This document shows, one piece after another, positions 24,997-33,219 of a stretch of 64,000 bases of DNA (positions within the stretch are counted from its first letter, which is position 1; each line of letters opens with the position of its first letter). The position numbers and the translations under genes were made by a program. Source of the stretch: JAIQFL01 sp035501495 (GTDB taxonomy: Bacteria; Acidobacteriota; Terriglobia; Bryobacterales; Bryobacteraceae); the NCBI GenBank assembly GCA_035501495.1, contig DATJWB010000320.1, positions 41,868 through 105,867 of the forward strand. Direction: 5' to 3'. The notes beneath the pieces are model-generated. The model saw nothing but the letters and a program-made list of their open reading frames with translations. It ran no database searches and had not been told where the DNA came from.

Positions 24997-26130
24997 ATGT
25001 CTTTTGTGACGGTCCCGGAGGCCGTGGACGAGATCCGCGCCGGGCGCATTTTGGTGGTGGTGGACGATGAGGACCGCGAGAACGAAGGCGACCTGACCAT
25101 CGCCGCCGAGAAGGTCACTCCCGAGATCATCAACTTCATGGCGACTCACGGACGCGGGCTGATCTGTTTGCCGTTGACCGCCGGGCGCTGCGATTACCTG
25201 CGCCTGCCGTTGATGAGCCCGCGCAACACCTCGAACTTCGGCACCGCCTTCTGCGAATCCATCGACGCTCTGGAGGGCGTCACCACGGGGATTTCCGCCG
25301 CCGACCGGACGTGCACGATCCTCAAGGCGATCGATCCCGATTGCCGCCCCGGAGACCTCGCCCGGCCCGGCCACATCTTTCCGCTGCGCGCGCGGGAAGG
25401 CGGCGTGCTCGTCCGCGCCGGCCAGACAGAAGCCTCGGTGGACCTCGCCCGGCTCGCAGGGCTCGCACCCGCCGGCGTAATCTGCGAAATCATGAACGAG
25501 GACGGCACCATGGCGCGGGTTCCCCAGTTGCAGGAATTCTGCCGCCGTCACGGGCTGAAGATGATCTCGGTGGCGGACCTCATCCGCTACCGCATGAAGA
25601 ACGAGAAGTTCATCCGCCGGGTGGCCGAGGGCTGCATACAGACGGAGTTCGGCGAGTTCCGCACCATCGCGTATGCCAGCGACCTCAATCCCGAATACCA
25701 CCTGGCGCTGGTTCGCGGTGAGGTGGCGGGCCGCGAGCGGGTGCTGGTGCGCATGCACTCGCGCTGCCTGTACGGCGATGTGTTCGGCGCTTCCTCCTGC
25801 GATTGCTCCGGCCTGGTGCGCAATTCGCTGCGGACCATCGCGGAGGAGGGCTTGGGCGTGCTCGTTTACCTGCACGAGACCGGCCCCGGTTTCCGCGTCG
25901 AACGCGACCCCACGGGCCATCCGCGCATGGTCTCGCACGGCCGCGACTTCATGCACTACAAGGGAGAGGACGGGCAGCGCCAGCTTCAGCACGAGCACGG
26001 CATCGGCGCGCAGATTCTCTCCGACCTGGGACTCCACACCATCCGCCTGCTCACCAACCACCCGCGGAAGATTGTGGCGCTCGAAGGTTTCGGCATCGAA
26101 ATCGTGGATCAATTGCCGGTTGGGCACTAG
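24997..26130 (+). CDS. ribBA: RibBA-type riboflavin biosynthesis protein: DHBP synthase fused to an altered GTP cyclohydrolase II domain
   Basis: 377 aa. The N-terminal half (about 1-200) is 3,4-dihydroxy-2-butanone-4-phosphate synthase with all family motifs: VVDDEDRENEGDL, ATHGRGLICLPL, TTGISAADRT and HIFPLRAREGGVL. The C-terminal half is GTP cyclohydrolase II-like. Zinc ligands are kept (CLYGDVFGASSCDC). However the usual EGRGIG appears as HETGPGF, and the segment normally reading (D)xRDY before GIGAQIL is LQHEHGIGAQIL, so the catalytic Arg position seems replaced. The rest (RLLTNHPRKIVALEGFGIEI) is canonical. DHBP synthase activity is likely; GTP cyclohydrolase II activity is doubtful, and another ribA may exist. 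An intrinsic terminator follows at 26156. Confidence 0.9.
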   Translation: MSFVTVPEAVDEIRAGRILVVVDDEDRENEGDLTIAAEKVTPEIINFMATHGRGLICLPLTAGRCDYLRLPLMSPRNTSNFGTAFCESIDALEGVTTGISAADRTCTILKAIDPDCRPGDLARPGHIFPLRAREGGVLVRAGQTEASVDLARLAGLAPAGVICEIMNEDGTMARVPQLQEFCRRHGLKMISVADLIRYRMKNEKFIRRVAEGCIQTEFGEFRTIAYASDLNPEYHLALVRGEVAGRERVLVRMHSRCLYGDVFGASSCDCSGLVRNSLRTIAEEGLGVLVYLHETGPGFRVERDPTGHPRMVSHGRDFMHYKGEDGQRQLQHEHGIGAQILSDLGLHTIRLLTNHPRKIVALEGFGIEIVDQLPVGH

Positions 26131-26155
26131 CACGAGGCTGAAAAGACGTGGTCGT

Positions 26156-26197
26156 GGCCGCGGATAGACGGCCTTTCATCCGCGGCCAGAACTTTTT
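26156..26197. terminator. Intrinsic terminator downstream of ribBA
   Basis: Perfect 10-bp inverted repeat GGCCGCGGAT (26156-26165) and ATCCGCGGCC (26178-26187) with a 12-nt loop, followed by AGAACTTTTTG. It lies between convergent genes (ribBA ends 26130; the minus-strand small gene ends 26207) and on the minus strand is followed by ACGTCTTTTC, so it could work in both directions. Confidence 0.75.
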
Positions 26198-26206
26198 GCG
26201 CAACCG

Positions 26207-26422
26207 CTAGCGGCAATGGCTGGCGTCCTCGCGGAAGAGAGTGCTGGTGTACCGAACATCGTCCCGGCGGTCGCGGTCGTGGTCGTCGCGGTCGTGCCCC
26301 CGATCCGCCACATATGCCGTACGGGTGGTGCGCAGATCATTGCGGCCTTCCGCCATCGCCGGGGCCGCCGTAAACGCCGCCGAACAGGCCAGCAACGCGA
26401 TTAATCCAAATGTCCTTTTCAT
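26207..26422 (-). CDS. Small secreted Asp/Arg/His-rich protein
   Basis: 71 aa. ATG at 26422 follows AAGGAGGGAATTGAG, a strong ribosome-binding site, which decides the start over the longer frame upstream. A signal peptide covers residues 1-24 (FGLIALLACSAAFTAAPAMA). The mature part has a low-complexity charged stretch, VADRGHDRDDHDRDRRDD, that alternates acidic, basic and His residues and could bind metal or polyanions. One Cys lies near the end (DASHCR). No family recognised; it is transcribed toward the ribBA terminator. Confidence 0.7.
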   Translation of the reverse strand: MKRTFGLIALLACSAAFTAAPAMAEGRNDLRTTRTAYVADRGHDRDDHDRDRRDDVRYTSTLFREDASHCR

Positions 26423-26547
26423 CTCAATTCCCTCCTTGCAGCCATACAGATGTGCCGCCTGGCGCGCCGTTCGTAAATGTCTCGTAAGTCTTGGCGCATT
26501 CTCGGTAATGCGTGTATTGTATATAGGTAGAAGTGCGAGGTGTACCG

Positions 26548-29187
26548 ATGAACTGGTGGCGGCGTCTGACCCGGAGACGGCAAATGGAGGAGCAGCTCGA
26601 CCAGGAGGTCCGCTTCCACCTGGACCAATATGCCGCCGATCTCGTGGCACGCGGCGAGGACCCCGGCGAGGCGCGGCGGCAGGCCAGGCTGGCGCTTGGC
26701 GGCCCGGAGCTGGTGAAAGAGGAGTGCCGCGATGCCCGCGGCACGCGTTGGCTGGAGGACCTCTGGCAGGACCTCCGGTATGCGATTCGCATGCTTCGCC
26801 AGAAACCGGGATTTGCGGCCGTCGCGCTGGGCACGCTGGCGCTCGGCGTCGGCGCCACTACCGTGATGTTCACCATGATCAACAGCGTGATCTTGAAGCC
26901 GCTCCCGTATCCCGAGCCCGGCCGGCTGGTCCAACTGCAGGAGCAGACGGATTACAGCACCCATTGGGGCAACCTGTGGAGCTTCACGTATCCGAACTTC
27001 CTGGATTGCCGGCGCGAAGTGCATTCGCTCGACGTGGGAGGATTCCAGTATGGCGGCGGTATCGTCAGCAAGCCTGGAGACGCGGAGTTCGTAGATGGCC
27101 TTCAGGTCTCGTCGGGCCTGCTATCGGTCTGGGCAGTGCCCATGCTGCGCGGACGCGCCTTCCTGCCGGAGGAAGACCGGCCCGGCGGGCCCCCCGTTGC
27201 GATCATCAGCCAGCGGATGTGGCAGCGCCGCTTCGCGGAAAGCCCTGACGCGATCGGCGCGCCGCTGACCTTCGAAGGAACCAGCTACATGGTGGTGGGG
27301 ATCGTGCCCGAAAGCCTGCGTTTGACGGTTGACGCGGATGTGTTTACGCTGCTGGGACAGAACACCCAGCCGTTCATGCAGAATCGCGAACGGCACGGGA
27401 TTCGGGTCCGGGGACGGCTCCAGCCGGGCGCCACGCTCGCGCAGGCAAGGGCGGAACTGGCTACGATCGCGCACCGCCTGGCCGAGCAGTATCCGAAGTC
27501 GAACAAGGGGCGCACCTTCATTGCGGACCCGCTGCGGCCGGATGTCCAGAGCGTGGAATCGTCTCTGTGGCTGCTGCTGGGCGCGGTCAGCCTGGTTCTT
27601 CTGATTGCGTGTGCCAATATCGCGAGCCTGCTGCTGGCGCGCGCGATTTCGCGGCAGCGGGAGATGGCGATGCGGCTGGCTCTCGGCGCGTCGCGCGGCC
27701 GCCTGGCGCGGCAATGTCTCGCCGAGAGCGCGGTGTTGGGGCTCTCGGGAGGCGCGTTCGGTGTGGCTCTGGCCGCCGCCGGTTTCCGCCCATTTGTGGT
27801 TTTCTGGCCGGGCGGCCTGCCACGCGCCGGAGAGGTCCGCCTCGACTGGCACGTGCTGCTGTTTGCCGTGGGCGTGTCGCTCGCGAGCAGCCTGTTGTTT
27901 GGACTCGCGCCTGCCCTGCGCGTGGCGGCGCGCGAGTTCGAACAGACGCTTCGTGCGGGAGCGCGGACCGTGGGGGGCGGCTCACGGCGCATCCACGGAG
28001 CGTTCGTAACCTCCGAGATTGCCCTGGCTGTCGTTCTGCTGGTTTCGGCCGGAATGCTGGGGAGCACGCTCGTCCGCCTCTCGTCCCTCGACCCGGGCGT
28101 GAACGTGCACAATGTACTCACCGCGCGGACGGCGCTCTCGCCTGCCGTGCTGGCGAATCCGGCGCGGACCCGTGTTTCCTGGATGGACCTGCTGGATCGG
28201 GTGCGCCGCGTTCCGGGAGTGGAGGCGGTGACCATGATCGATACCGTTCCGATGCGCGAGGGCAACAACCAGATCGGCTACCGCACCACGCCCGCCGATG
28301 TTCCGGATAACCAGCAACCGCTGGTTCTGGCGGCAAGTGTGACACCGGATTATCTGAACGTAATGGGCATCCCTCTGCACAAGGGACGGTTTTTCGACGA
28401 TCACGACCGTCTGGGCAGCCAGGGCGTGGTGGTGATCGACGACGTGATGGCACAGCAGGCATTCAGTGGGCAGGAGCCTGTCGGAAAGCACGTGTGGATT
28501 GGCCTGGGGTCCGATCCCATGCAAGTGGTCGGGGTGGTGGGTCACGTGCGTCAGTGGGGTTTGGCCGGCGATGACCGGGCCGAGGTGCGCGCGCAACTCT
28601 ACTATCCATTCCAGCAAGTGCCCGACGGTCTGGTGCGGCGTTGGTCCGAGCTGATGTCGATTGCCGTGCGGACCAGGCTCGACCCCATGAACACGGTCGA
28701 ACCGCTGCGGCGCGAGGTGCGCGGACCGTCCGGCGACCAGGTGATCTACGAGTTGAATACGCTGGAGCACCTGGCCCAGGCCACGCTTGCCCAACAGCGT
28801 TTTCTGATGCTGCTGTTCGGCATCTTCGCTGGGCTGGCACTGCTTCTGGCCTGTGTCGGGATTTACGGTGTGATGGCCTACCTGACCGGGCAGCGGGTAC
28901 CGGAGATCGGTGTGCGAATGGCGCTCGGCGCGAGCGCCGGCGATGTGCTGCGCATGGTGCTCGGGCAGAGCCTGGGAATGATCGTGGCGGGCGTGGCAAT
29001 CGGGGCAGCCGCGGCGTTCGCCGCGGCGAGGGTGCTCGAGCGCCTGGTGGAGGGAATGCTGCCTGCGGAAGCCGGCACGTTCGCGGCCATGGTGGCGCTG
29101 CTGGTGCTGTCGGCGCTACTTGCCAGTTTTGTCCCTGCCCGGCGCGCGAGTCGCGTGGCGCCGATGAGCGCGCTGCGCTTGGAGTAG
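26548..29187 (+). CDS. MacB/FtsX-like ABC transporter permease (ADOP type) with N-terminal extension
   Basis: 879 aa from ATG 26548; GTG 26533 is also in frame. Residues about 1-80 are the soluble N-terminal extension typical of Acidobacteriota permeases (QMEEQLDQEVRFHLDQYAAD, then EARRQARLALGGPE). The first helix follows (FAAVALGTLALGVGATTVMF) and then a MacB-like periplasmic domain (PEPGRLVQLQEQ onward). Next come two FtsX cores (LLIACANIASLLLARAISRQREMAMRLALGASR and LLACVGIYGVMAYLTGQRVPEIGVRMALGAS), ending RVAPMSALRLE. No ATPase gene and, unlike the second such gene here, no PadR regulator is adjacent. The family is probably involved in export or envelope signalling; the substrate is unknown. 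Confidence 0.92.
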   Translation: MNWWRRLTRRRQMEEQLDQEVRFHLDQYAADLVARGEDPGEARRQARLALGGPELVKEECRDARGTRWLEDLWQDLRYAIRMLRQKPGFAAVALGTLALGVGATTVMFTMINSVILKPLPYPEPGRLVQLQEQTDYSTHWGNLWSFTYPNFLDCRREVHSLDVGGFQYGGGIVSKPGDAEFVDGLQVSSGLLSVWAVPMLRGRAFLPEEDRPGGPPVAIISQRMWQRRFAESPDAIGAPLTFEGTSYMVVGIVPESLRLTVDADVFTLLGQNTQPFMQNRERHGIRVRGRLQPGATLAQARAELATIAHRLAEQYPKSNKGRTFIADPLRPDVQSVESSLWLLLGAVSLVLLIACANIASLLLARAISRQREMAMRLALGASRGRLARQCLAESAVLGLSGGAFGVALAAAGFRPFVVFWPGGLPRAGEVRLDWHVLLFAVGVSLASSLLFGLAPALRVAAREFEQTLRAGARTVGGGSRRIHGAFVTSEIALAVVLLVSAGMLGSTLVRLSSLDPGVNVHNVLTARTALSPAVLANPARTRVSWMDLLDRVRRVPGVEAVTMIDTVPMREGNNQIGYRTTPADVPDNQQPLVLAASVTPDYLNVMGIPLHKGRFFDDHDRLGSQGVVVIDDVMAQQAFSGQEPVGKHVWIGLGSDPMQVVGVVGHVRQWGLAGDDRAEVRAQLYYPFQQVPDGLVRRWSELMSIAVRTRLDPMNTVEPLRREVRGPSGDQVIYELNTLEHLAQATLAQQRFLMLLFGIFAGLALLLACVGIYGVMAYLTGQRVPEIGVRMALGASAGDVLRMVLGQSLGMIVAGVAIGAAAAFAAARVLERLVEGMLPAEAGTFAAMVALLVLSALLASFVPARRASRVAPMSALRLE

Positions 29188-29293
29188 AAAACAGCGTCCA
29201 AACCGGCTCACACCGGCGTGATTCACAATTAACGGGATTGTCACAGCGCGAATCGGGCGGCGCCCGTGCTAAGATAATCCAAGCAGGTGGTCC

Positions 29294-29335
29294 ATGTTTA
29301 ACTTCCTTCCCGCCAGCGACGTGTTGGTTCGGTAG
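29294..29335 (+). promoter_or_regulatory. Possible leader peptide of the MATE gene (MFNFLPASDVLVR)
   Basis: A 13-codon open frame begins with ATG at 29294 after AGGTGG and stops with TAG at 29333-29335. Its last codons (GTT CGG) form the 5' arm of the long hairpin at 29326-29391. Ribosome position on this leader could therefore open or close the hairpin, as in translational attenuation of resistance genes. Purely sequence-based. Confidence 0.3.
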
Positions 29336-29391
29336 CCAGGCGAGCCGCCCCGGCATCTACGCCGGAAGGCGCTCGCTCTGATTCCCGAACC
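29326..29391 (+). promoter_or_regulatory. Structured leader RNA upstream of the MATE transporter
   Basis: Three nested stems can form: GGTTCGG (29326-29332) with CCGAACC (29385-29391); GCGAGC (29340-29345) with GCTCGC (29371-29376); and CCGGC (29350-29354) with GCCGG (29361-29365) around ATCTAC. A further small hairpin (CCGGA-ATTC-TCCGG) lies nearer the start codon. No known riboswitch class was recognised. Confidence 0.4.
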
Positions 29392-29469
29392 GGCTTTCTG
29401 CACTGGACTCGCGTCCCGGAATTCTCCGGTGCGCATATCATTCACCAGGCAAAAACGTGGAGCATTGGT

Positions 29470-30879
29470 ATGCAGGCGGTAGCCGAAGTCACTCCCCCGA
29501 GCAAGTGGAAGTTCCTGCGAGAAGCGCTGGCAGGAACGGAACAGGATTTTACTGAAGGTAGTTTGAGCCGCGGCATCGCATTGCTGGCTATTCCAACCGT
29601 ACTCGAAATGGCCATGGAGTCCACCTTCGGACTGGTGGACGCGTTTTGGGTCGCTCGGCTTGGCTCCGATGCCATCGCCGTGGTAGGCCTCACCGAATCG
29701 TTGATCGTCCTCATCTTCAGCGTCGCCATGGGACTCAGCGTGGCCGCCACCGCCACGGTTGCCCGGCGCATCGGCGAAAAGGATCCGGAGGGCGCCGCCG
29801 TCGCGGCGGTGCAGGCCATCGGCTGCGGCATCGCGATTTCGCTCGCCGCCGGCATCTGCGGTGCGCTGTTCGCGCCTCACCTGCTGCGGCTGATGGGCGC
29901 GGAGCCTTCCGTCATCCATGCGGGCGCGCGCTATACCGCGGTTCTGCTGGGCGGGAATGCCAGCATTATCCTGCTGTTCCTGATCAACGGCGTGTTCCGC
30001 GGATCGGGCGACGCCGTCACCGCCATGCGATCACTGTGGCTGGCCAATCTCATCAACATGGCGCTCGACCCGTGCTTCATCTACGGCTTCGCCGGCTTCC
30101 CCAAGCTGGGTGTGATGGGCGCGGCGGTGGCCACCACCACCGGCCGCACGGTCGGCGTGGCCTATCAACTCTCTGTGCTCTTCAGCGCCCGCGGCCGCGT
30201 CGCGGTCACCCGCCGGCACCTGCGCATCGACTGGCCCGTGCTGCGCCGCCTGTTGCAGGTAGCCCGCACATCCATGTTCCAGTACTTCGTGGCGATGGCG
30301 AGTTGGGTCAGCCTGGCGCGCATCAACGCGACGTTCGGCAGCATCGCGACCGCGGGCTATACGCTTGCCATCCGGGTCATCATGTTCGGCATCCTGCCGT
30401 CGTGGGGCATTTGCAGTGCGGCAGCCACCCTCGTCGGCCAGAACCTTGGCGCCAAAAGGCCGGACCGCTCGGAGCGCGCCGTTTGGCTGGCCGGCTCCTA
30501 CAACATGGCGTTCCTCACCGTGGTCGGGATCGTTTTCCTGTTCAGTGCGCGGCTCATCGTCGGCCGCTTCACCACGCAGCAGGCGGTCGCCGCAATCGCC
30601 ATCCAATGCCTGCAGTTCGTGAGCCTCGGCTATCCCTTCTATGCCTGGGGGATGGTCATGGAGCAAGCCTTCAATGGCGCGGGCGACACCGCCACACCCA
30701 CCTGGATCAACCTCTTCTGCTACTGGACGCTGCAGATTCCTCTGGCATGGTGGCTGTCGCAGAAGACGGGGCTCGGCCCGCGCGGAGTCTATCTCGCGAT
30801 CTGTTCGGCGGAATCGGTGCTGGCGGTGGTTTCGGTCATCCTGTTCCGCCGCGGGCGCTGGAAACAGGTGCTGGTGTGA
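29470..30879 (+). CDS. MATE family efflux transporter
   Basis: 469 aa with about 12 hydrophobic segments and the two-fold MATE repeat. Family features are visible: IPTVLEMAMESTFGLVDAFW in helix 1, LTESLIVLIFSVAMGLSVAATATVARRIG, FLINGVFRGSGDAVTAM, and in the second half AATLVGQNLGAKRPDRSERA and YPFYAWGMVMEQAFNGAGDT. The protein should export cationic compounds in exchange for Na+ or H+. ATG at 29470 is chosen because it precedes the conserved part by a normal N-terminal tail. A 282-nt upstream region contains a possible leader peptide and a strong hairpin. Confidence 0.94.
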   Translation: MQAVAEVTPPSKWKFLREALAGTEQDFTEGSLSRGIALLAIPTVLEMAMESTFGLVDAFWVARLGSDAIAVVGLTESLIVLIFSVAMGLSVAATATVARRIGEKDPEGAAVAAVQAIGCGIAISLAAGICGALFAPHLLRLMGAEPSVIHAGARYTAVLLGGNASIILLFLINGVFRGSGDAVTAMRSLWLANLINMALDPCFIYGFAGFPKLGVMGAAVATTTGRTVGVAYQLSVLFSARGRVAVTRRHLRIDWPVLRRLLQVARTSMFQYFVAMASWVSLARINATFGSIATAGYTLAIRVIMFGILPSWGICSAAATLVGQNLGAKRPDRSERAVWLAGSYNMAFLTVVGIVFLFSARLIVGRFTTQQAVAAIAIQCLQFVSLGYPFYAWGMVMEQAFNGAGDTATPTWINLFCYWTLQIPLAWWLSQKTGLGPRGVYLAICSAESVLAVVSVILFRRGRWKQVLV

Positions 30880-30937
30880 GGCGTGGCGTGACTGCCGCGC
30901 CTTAACTGCCCGCGCCGTGGCACGTCGCGTCCCGGAC

Positions 30938-30964
30938 TTGAGCTTTGGAGCACTGCGTTATAAT
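30938..30964 (+). promoter_or_regulatory. Candidate promoter of the pyrimidine-degradation cluster
   Basis: TTGAGC (30938-30943) and a perfect TATAAT (30959-30964) with a 15-nt spacer, about 72 nt upstream of the first gene of the cluster. The spacer is shorter than the 17-nt optimum. No other good promoter is seen between the MATE gene and the cluster. Confidence 0.5.
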
Positions 30965-31036
30965 AAGGCCCATCGCCATTTTCGCCGGTCAGACGGACCG
31001 CGCAGGTGGGGTGTTCCCTGGCGGCCGGGAGGTTTG

Positions 31037-31906
31037 ATGTCTCGCATTGTTCGCTGTTCCCTGATCCAGGCAACCAACGCGGCAGCACCCGACGCTTCGC
31101 TGGAAGCCACCAAGAAGGCCATGCTCGACAAGCACGTGGCCTACATCGAACAGGCCGCGGCCGCCGGCGCGCAGATCGTCTGTCTGCAGGAGATTTTTTA
31201 CGGACCCTATTTCTGCGCGGAGCAGACCACCCGCTGGTACGACTTCACCGAGCCGATCCCCGGCGGCCCCACCGTGCGCCTCATGCAGGATCTCGCCCGC
31301 CGGCGCCACATCGCGCTGATCGTGCCCATCTACGAAGTGGAGCAGGAGGGCATCTACTACAACACCGCCGCAATCCTGCACAACGACGGCACCTACCTGG
31401 GCAAATATCGCAAGACGCACATTCCGCACGTGGCGCCGGGCTTCTGGGAGAAGTTCTACTTCCGCCCCGGCAATCTCGGCTACCCGGTGTTCGACCTGGG
31501 CTTCGCCAAAATCGGCGTCTACATCTGCTACGACCGGCACTTTCCGGAAGGTGCGCGAGCCCTGGGACTCAATGGCGCGGAGATCATCTTCAATCCCTCC
31601 GCTACCGTGGCCGGCCTGAGCGAATATCTCTGGAAGCTGGAACAGCCGGCGCACGCGGTGGCCAACGGATATTTCGTCGGCGCCATCAATCGCGTGGGCG
31701 TCGAGGCGCCCTGGAACATCGGGGAATTTTACGGCTCCAGCTATTTCTGCGATCCGCGCGGGCAGATCTTCGCGCAGGCATCGCGCGACCGTGACGAAGT
31801 GCTCACCGCGGACCTGGATCTCGACAAGATCGCCGAGGTGCGCAAAACCTGGCAGTTCTTCCGCGACCGGCGCCCCGACATGTACGAATCGCTGGTAAAG
31901 GCATAA
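31037..31906 (+). CDS. pydC: Beta-ureidopropionase / N-carbamoyl-beta-alanine amidohydrolase (nitrilase superfamily)
   Basis: 289 aa from ATG 31037. The nitrilase triad is visible: Glu in CLQEIFYGPYF, Lys in GKYRKTHIPH and Cys in GVYICYDRHFPE. The sequence is of the beta-ureidopropionase/carbamoylputrescine-amidase branch. The genome context decides between them: it heads a cluster with dihydropyrimidine dehydrogenase, dihydropyrimidinase, an aminotransferase and methylmalonate-semialdehyde dehydrogenase. It would hydrolyse N-carbamoyl-beta-alanine (from uracil) or N-carbamoyl-beta-aminoisobutyrate (from thymine) to the beta-amino acid, CO2 and ammonia. The next gene starts 2 nt after its stop codon. 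Confidence 0.9.
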   Translation: MSRIVRCSLIQATNAAAPDASLEATKKAMLDKHVAYIEQAAAAGAQIVCLQEIFYGPYFCAEQTTRWYDFTEPIPGGPTVRLMQDLARRRHIALIVPIYEVEQEGIYYNTAAILHNDGTYLGKYRKTHIPHVAPGFWEKFYFRPGNLGYPVFDLGFAKIGVYICYDRHFPEGARALGLNGAEIIFNPSATVAGLSEYLWKLEQPAHAVANGYFVGAINRVGVEAPWNIGEFYGSSYFCDPRGQIFAQASRDRDEVLTADLDLDKIAEVRKTWQFFRDRRPDMYESLVKA

Positions 31907-31908
31907 TC

Positions 31909-33219
31909 ATGACCAAAGAAGAAATCATCCTGGCAAACCAGGAGTTCCTGTTTCCGGCCGTCTTTCATTACTACAAGGAGCCGCTGGTGGTGGCGCGCGC
32001 CAAAAACCAGTACGTCTGGGACGCCGACGGCAACCAGTACCTGGATTTTTTCGGCGGCATCGTGACGGTGAGCGTGGGGCACTGTAACGACCAGGTGAAT
32101 GCGAAAGTTCACGAACAGCTCGATACCCTGCAGCATGTCTCCACGGTGTTCGCGAACGAGCCGCAGGCCGCGCTTGCCAGGAAGATCGCCTCGATTACGC
32201 CGCAGGGCAAGCTCACCAAGTCGTTCTTCACGAATAGCGGAACCGAAGCCAACGAGACCGCCATCCTGACGGCGCGCTGTTACACCGGCAACACCGATAT
32301 TGTGGCGCTGCGCCACTCCTATCACGGCCGGTCGTCGATGGCGATGGGCTTGACGGGGCAGGGCTCGTGGAAGCTCGGGCCTTCGCAGGCCGGCGTCGTG
32401 CACGCGCACAATGCCTATTGTTACCGCTGCCCCTTCGGCCTCACCTACCCGAGTTGCGAGGTCCGCTGCGCCCAGGACATGGAGGAATTGATCCGCAGCA
32501 CCACGGCGGGGCGCGTCGCCGGATTCATCGCGGAACCGATTCAGGGCGTGGCCGGCTTCATTACGCCGCCCAAGGAGTATTTCCAGATCGTCGAGAAAAT
32601 CGTGCGCAATCACGGCGGCGTCTTCATCAGCGACGAAGTGCAGACCGGATGGGGCCGCACCGGCGGCAAGTGGTTCGGCATCGAGCAGTGGGGCGTCACG
32701 CCTGACATCATGACCAGCGCCAAGGGCTTGGGCAATGGTTCGCCGATCGGCCTGACGGTCGCGCGCCCCGAGGTCGCCGACTCCGTCAAGGGCCTCACCA
32801 TCTCCACCTTTGGCGGCAATCCGGTGACCTCCACCCAGGCCAAAGCGGTGATCGATTTCATCGAGGAGCAGAACCTGCTCGCCAATTGCACCGAAACCGG
32901 CGCCTATCTCCGCGCGGGCCTGGATGAGCTGATGGACAAGCACGAGATCATCGGCGACGTGCGCGGCATGGGATTGCTGCAGGCCATCGAGCTGGTGGAA
33001 GACCGCGAGTCGAAGACCCCGGCCACCGCGCAGACCGCTATGGCCATGGAAGCCGCGCGCGAAAACCGCCTGCTGATCGGCAAAGGCGGCATGTTCGGAA
33101 ACGTAATCCGCATCTCGCCGCCCATGAACGTAGGGCGCTCCGATGTCGATCAGTTCCTCGCGTTGCTCGACCAGACGCTGGCAGCCTGCGGCTCGATGGT
33201 AGCCGGTGGCGTCAAATGA
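31909..33219 (+). CDS. Class-III aminotransferase, probably beta-alanine / beta-aminoisobutyrate transaminase
   Basis: 436 aa. PLP enzyme of the AGXT2/omega-transaminase type. Motifs include TNSGTEANETAILTAR, HSYHGRSSMAMG, GFIAEPIQG, FISDEVQTGWGRTG (Asp that contacts the PLP nitrogen) and the PLP lysine in TSAKGLGNG. A Cys-rich insert, CYRCPFGLTYPSCEVRC, occurs in the middle, as in AGXT2-like enzymes. In this cluster it should convert beta-alanine to malonate semialdehyde and beta-aminoisobutyrate to methylmalonate semialdehyde, using pyruvate or glyoxylate as acceptor. It overlaps preT by 4 nt (ATGA). Confidence 0.9.
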   Translation: MTKEEIILANQEFLFPAVFHYYKEPLVVARAKNQYVWDADGNQYLDFFGGIVTVSVGHCNDQVNAKVHEQLDTLQHVSTVFANEPQAALARKIASITPQGKLTKSFFTNSGTEANETAILTARCYTGNTDIVALRHSYHGRSSMAMGLTGQGSWKLGPSQAGVVHAHNAYCYRCPFGLTYPSCEVRCAQDMEELIRSTTAGRVAGFIAEPIQGVAGFITPPKEYFQIVEKIVRNHGGVFISDEVQTGWGRTGGKWFGIEQWGVTPDIMTSAKGLGNGSPIGLTVARPEVADSVKGLTISTFGGNPVTSTQAKAVIDFIEEQNLLANCTETGAYLRAGLDELMDKHEIIGDVRGMGLLQAIELVEDRESKTPATAQTAMAMEAARENRLLIGKGGMFGNVIRISPPMNVGRSDVDQFLALLDQTLAACGSMVAGGVK

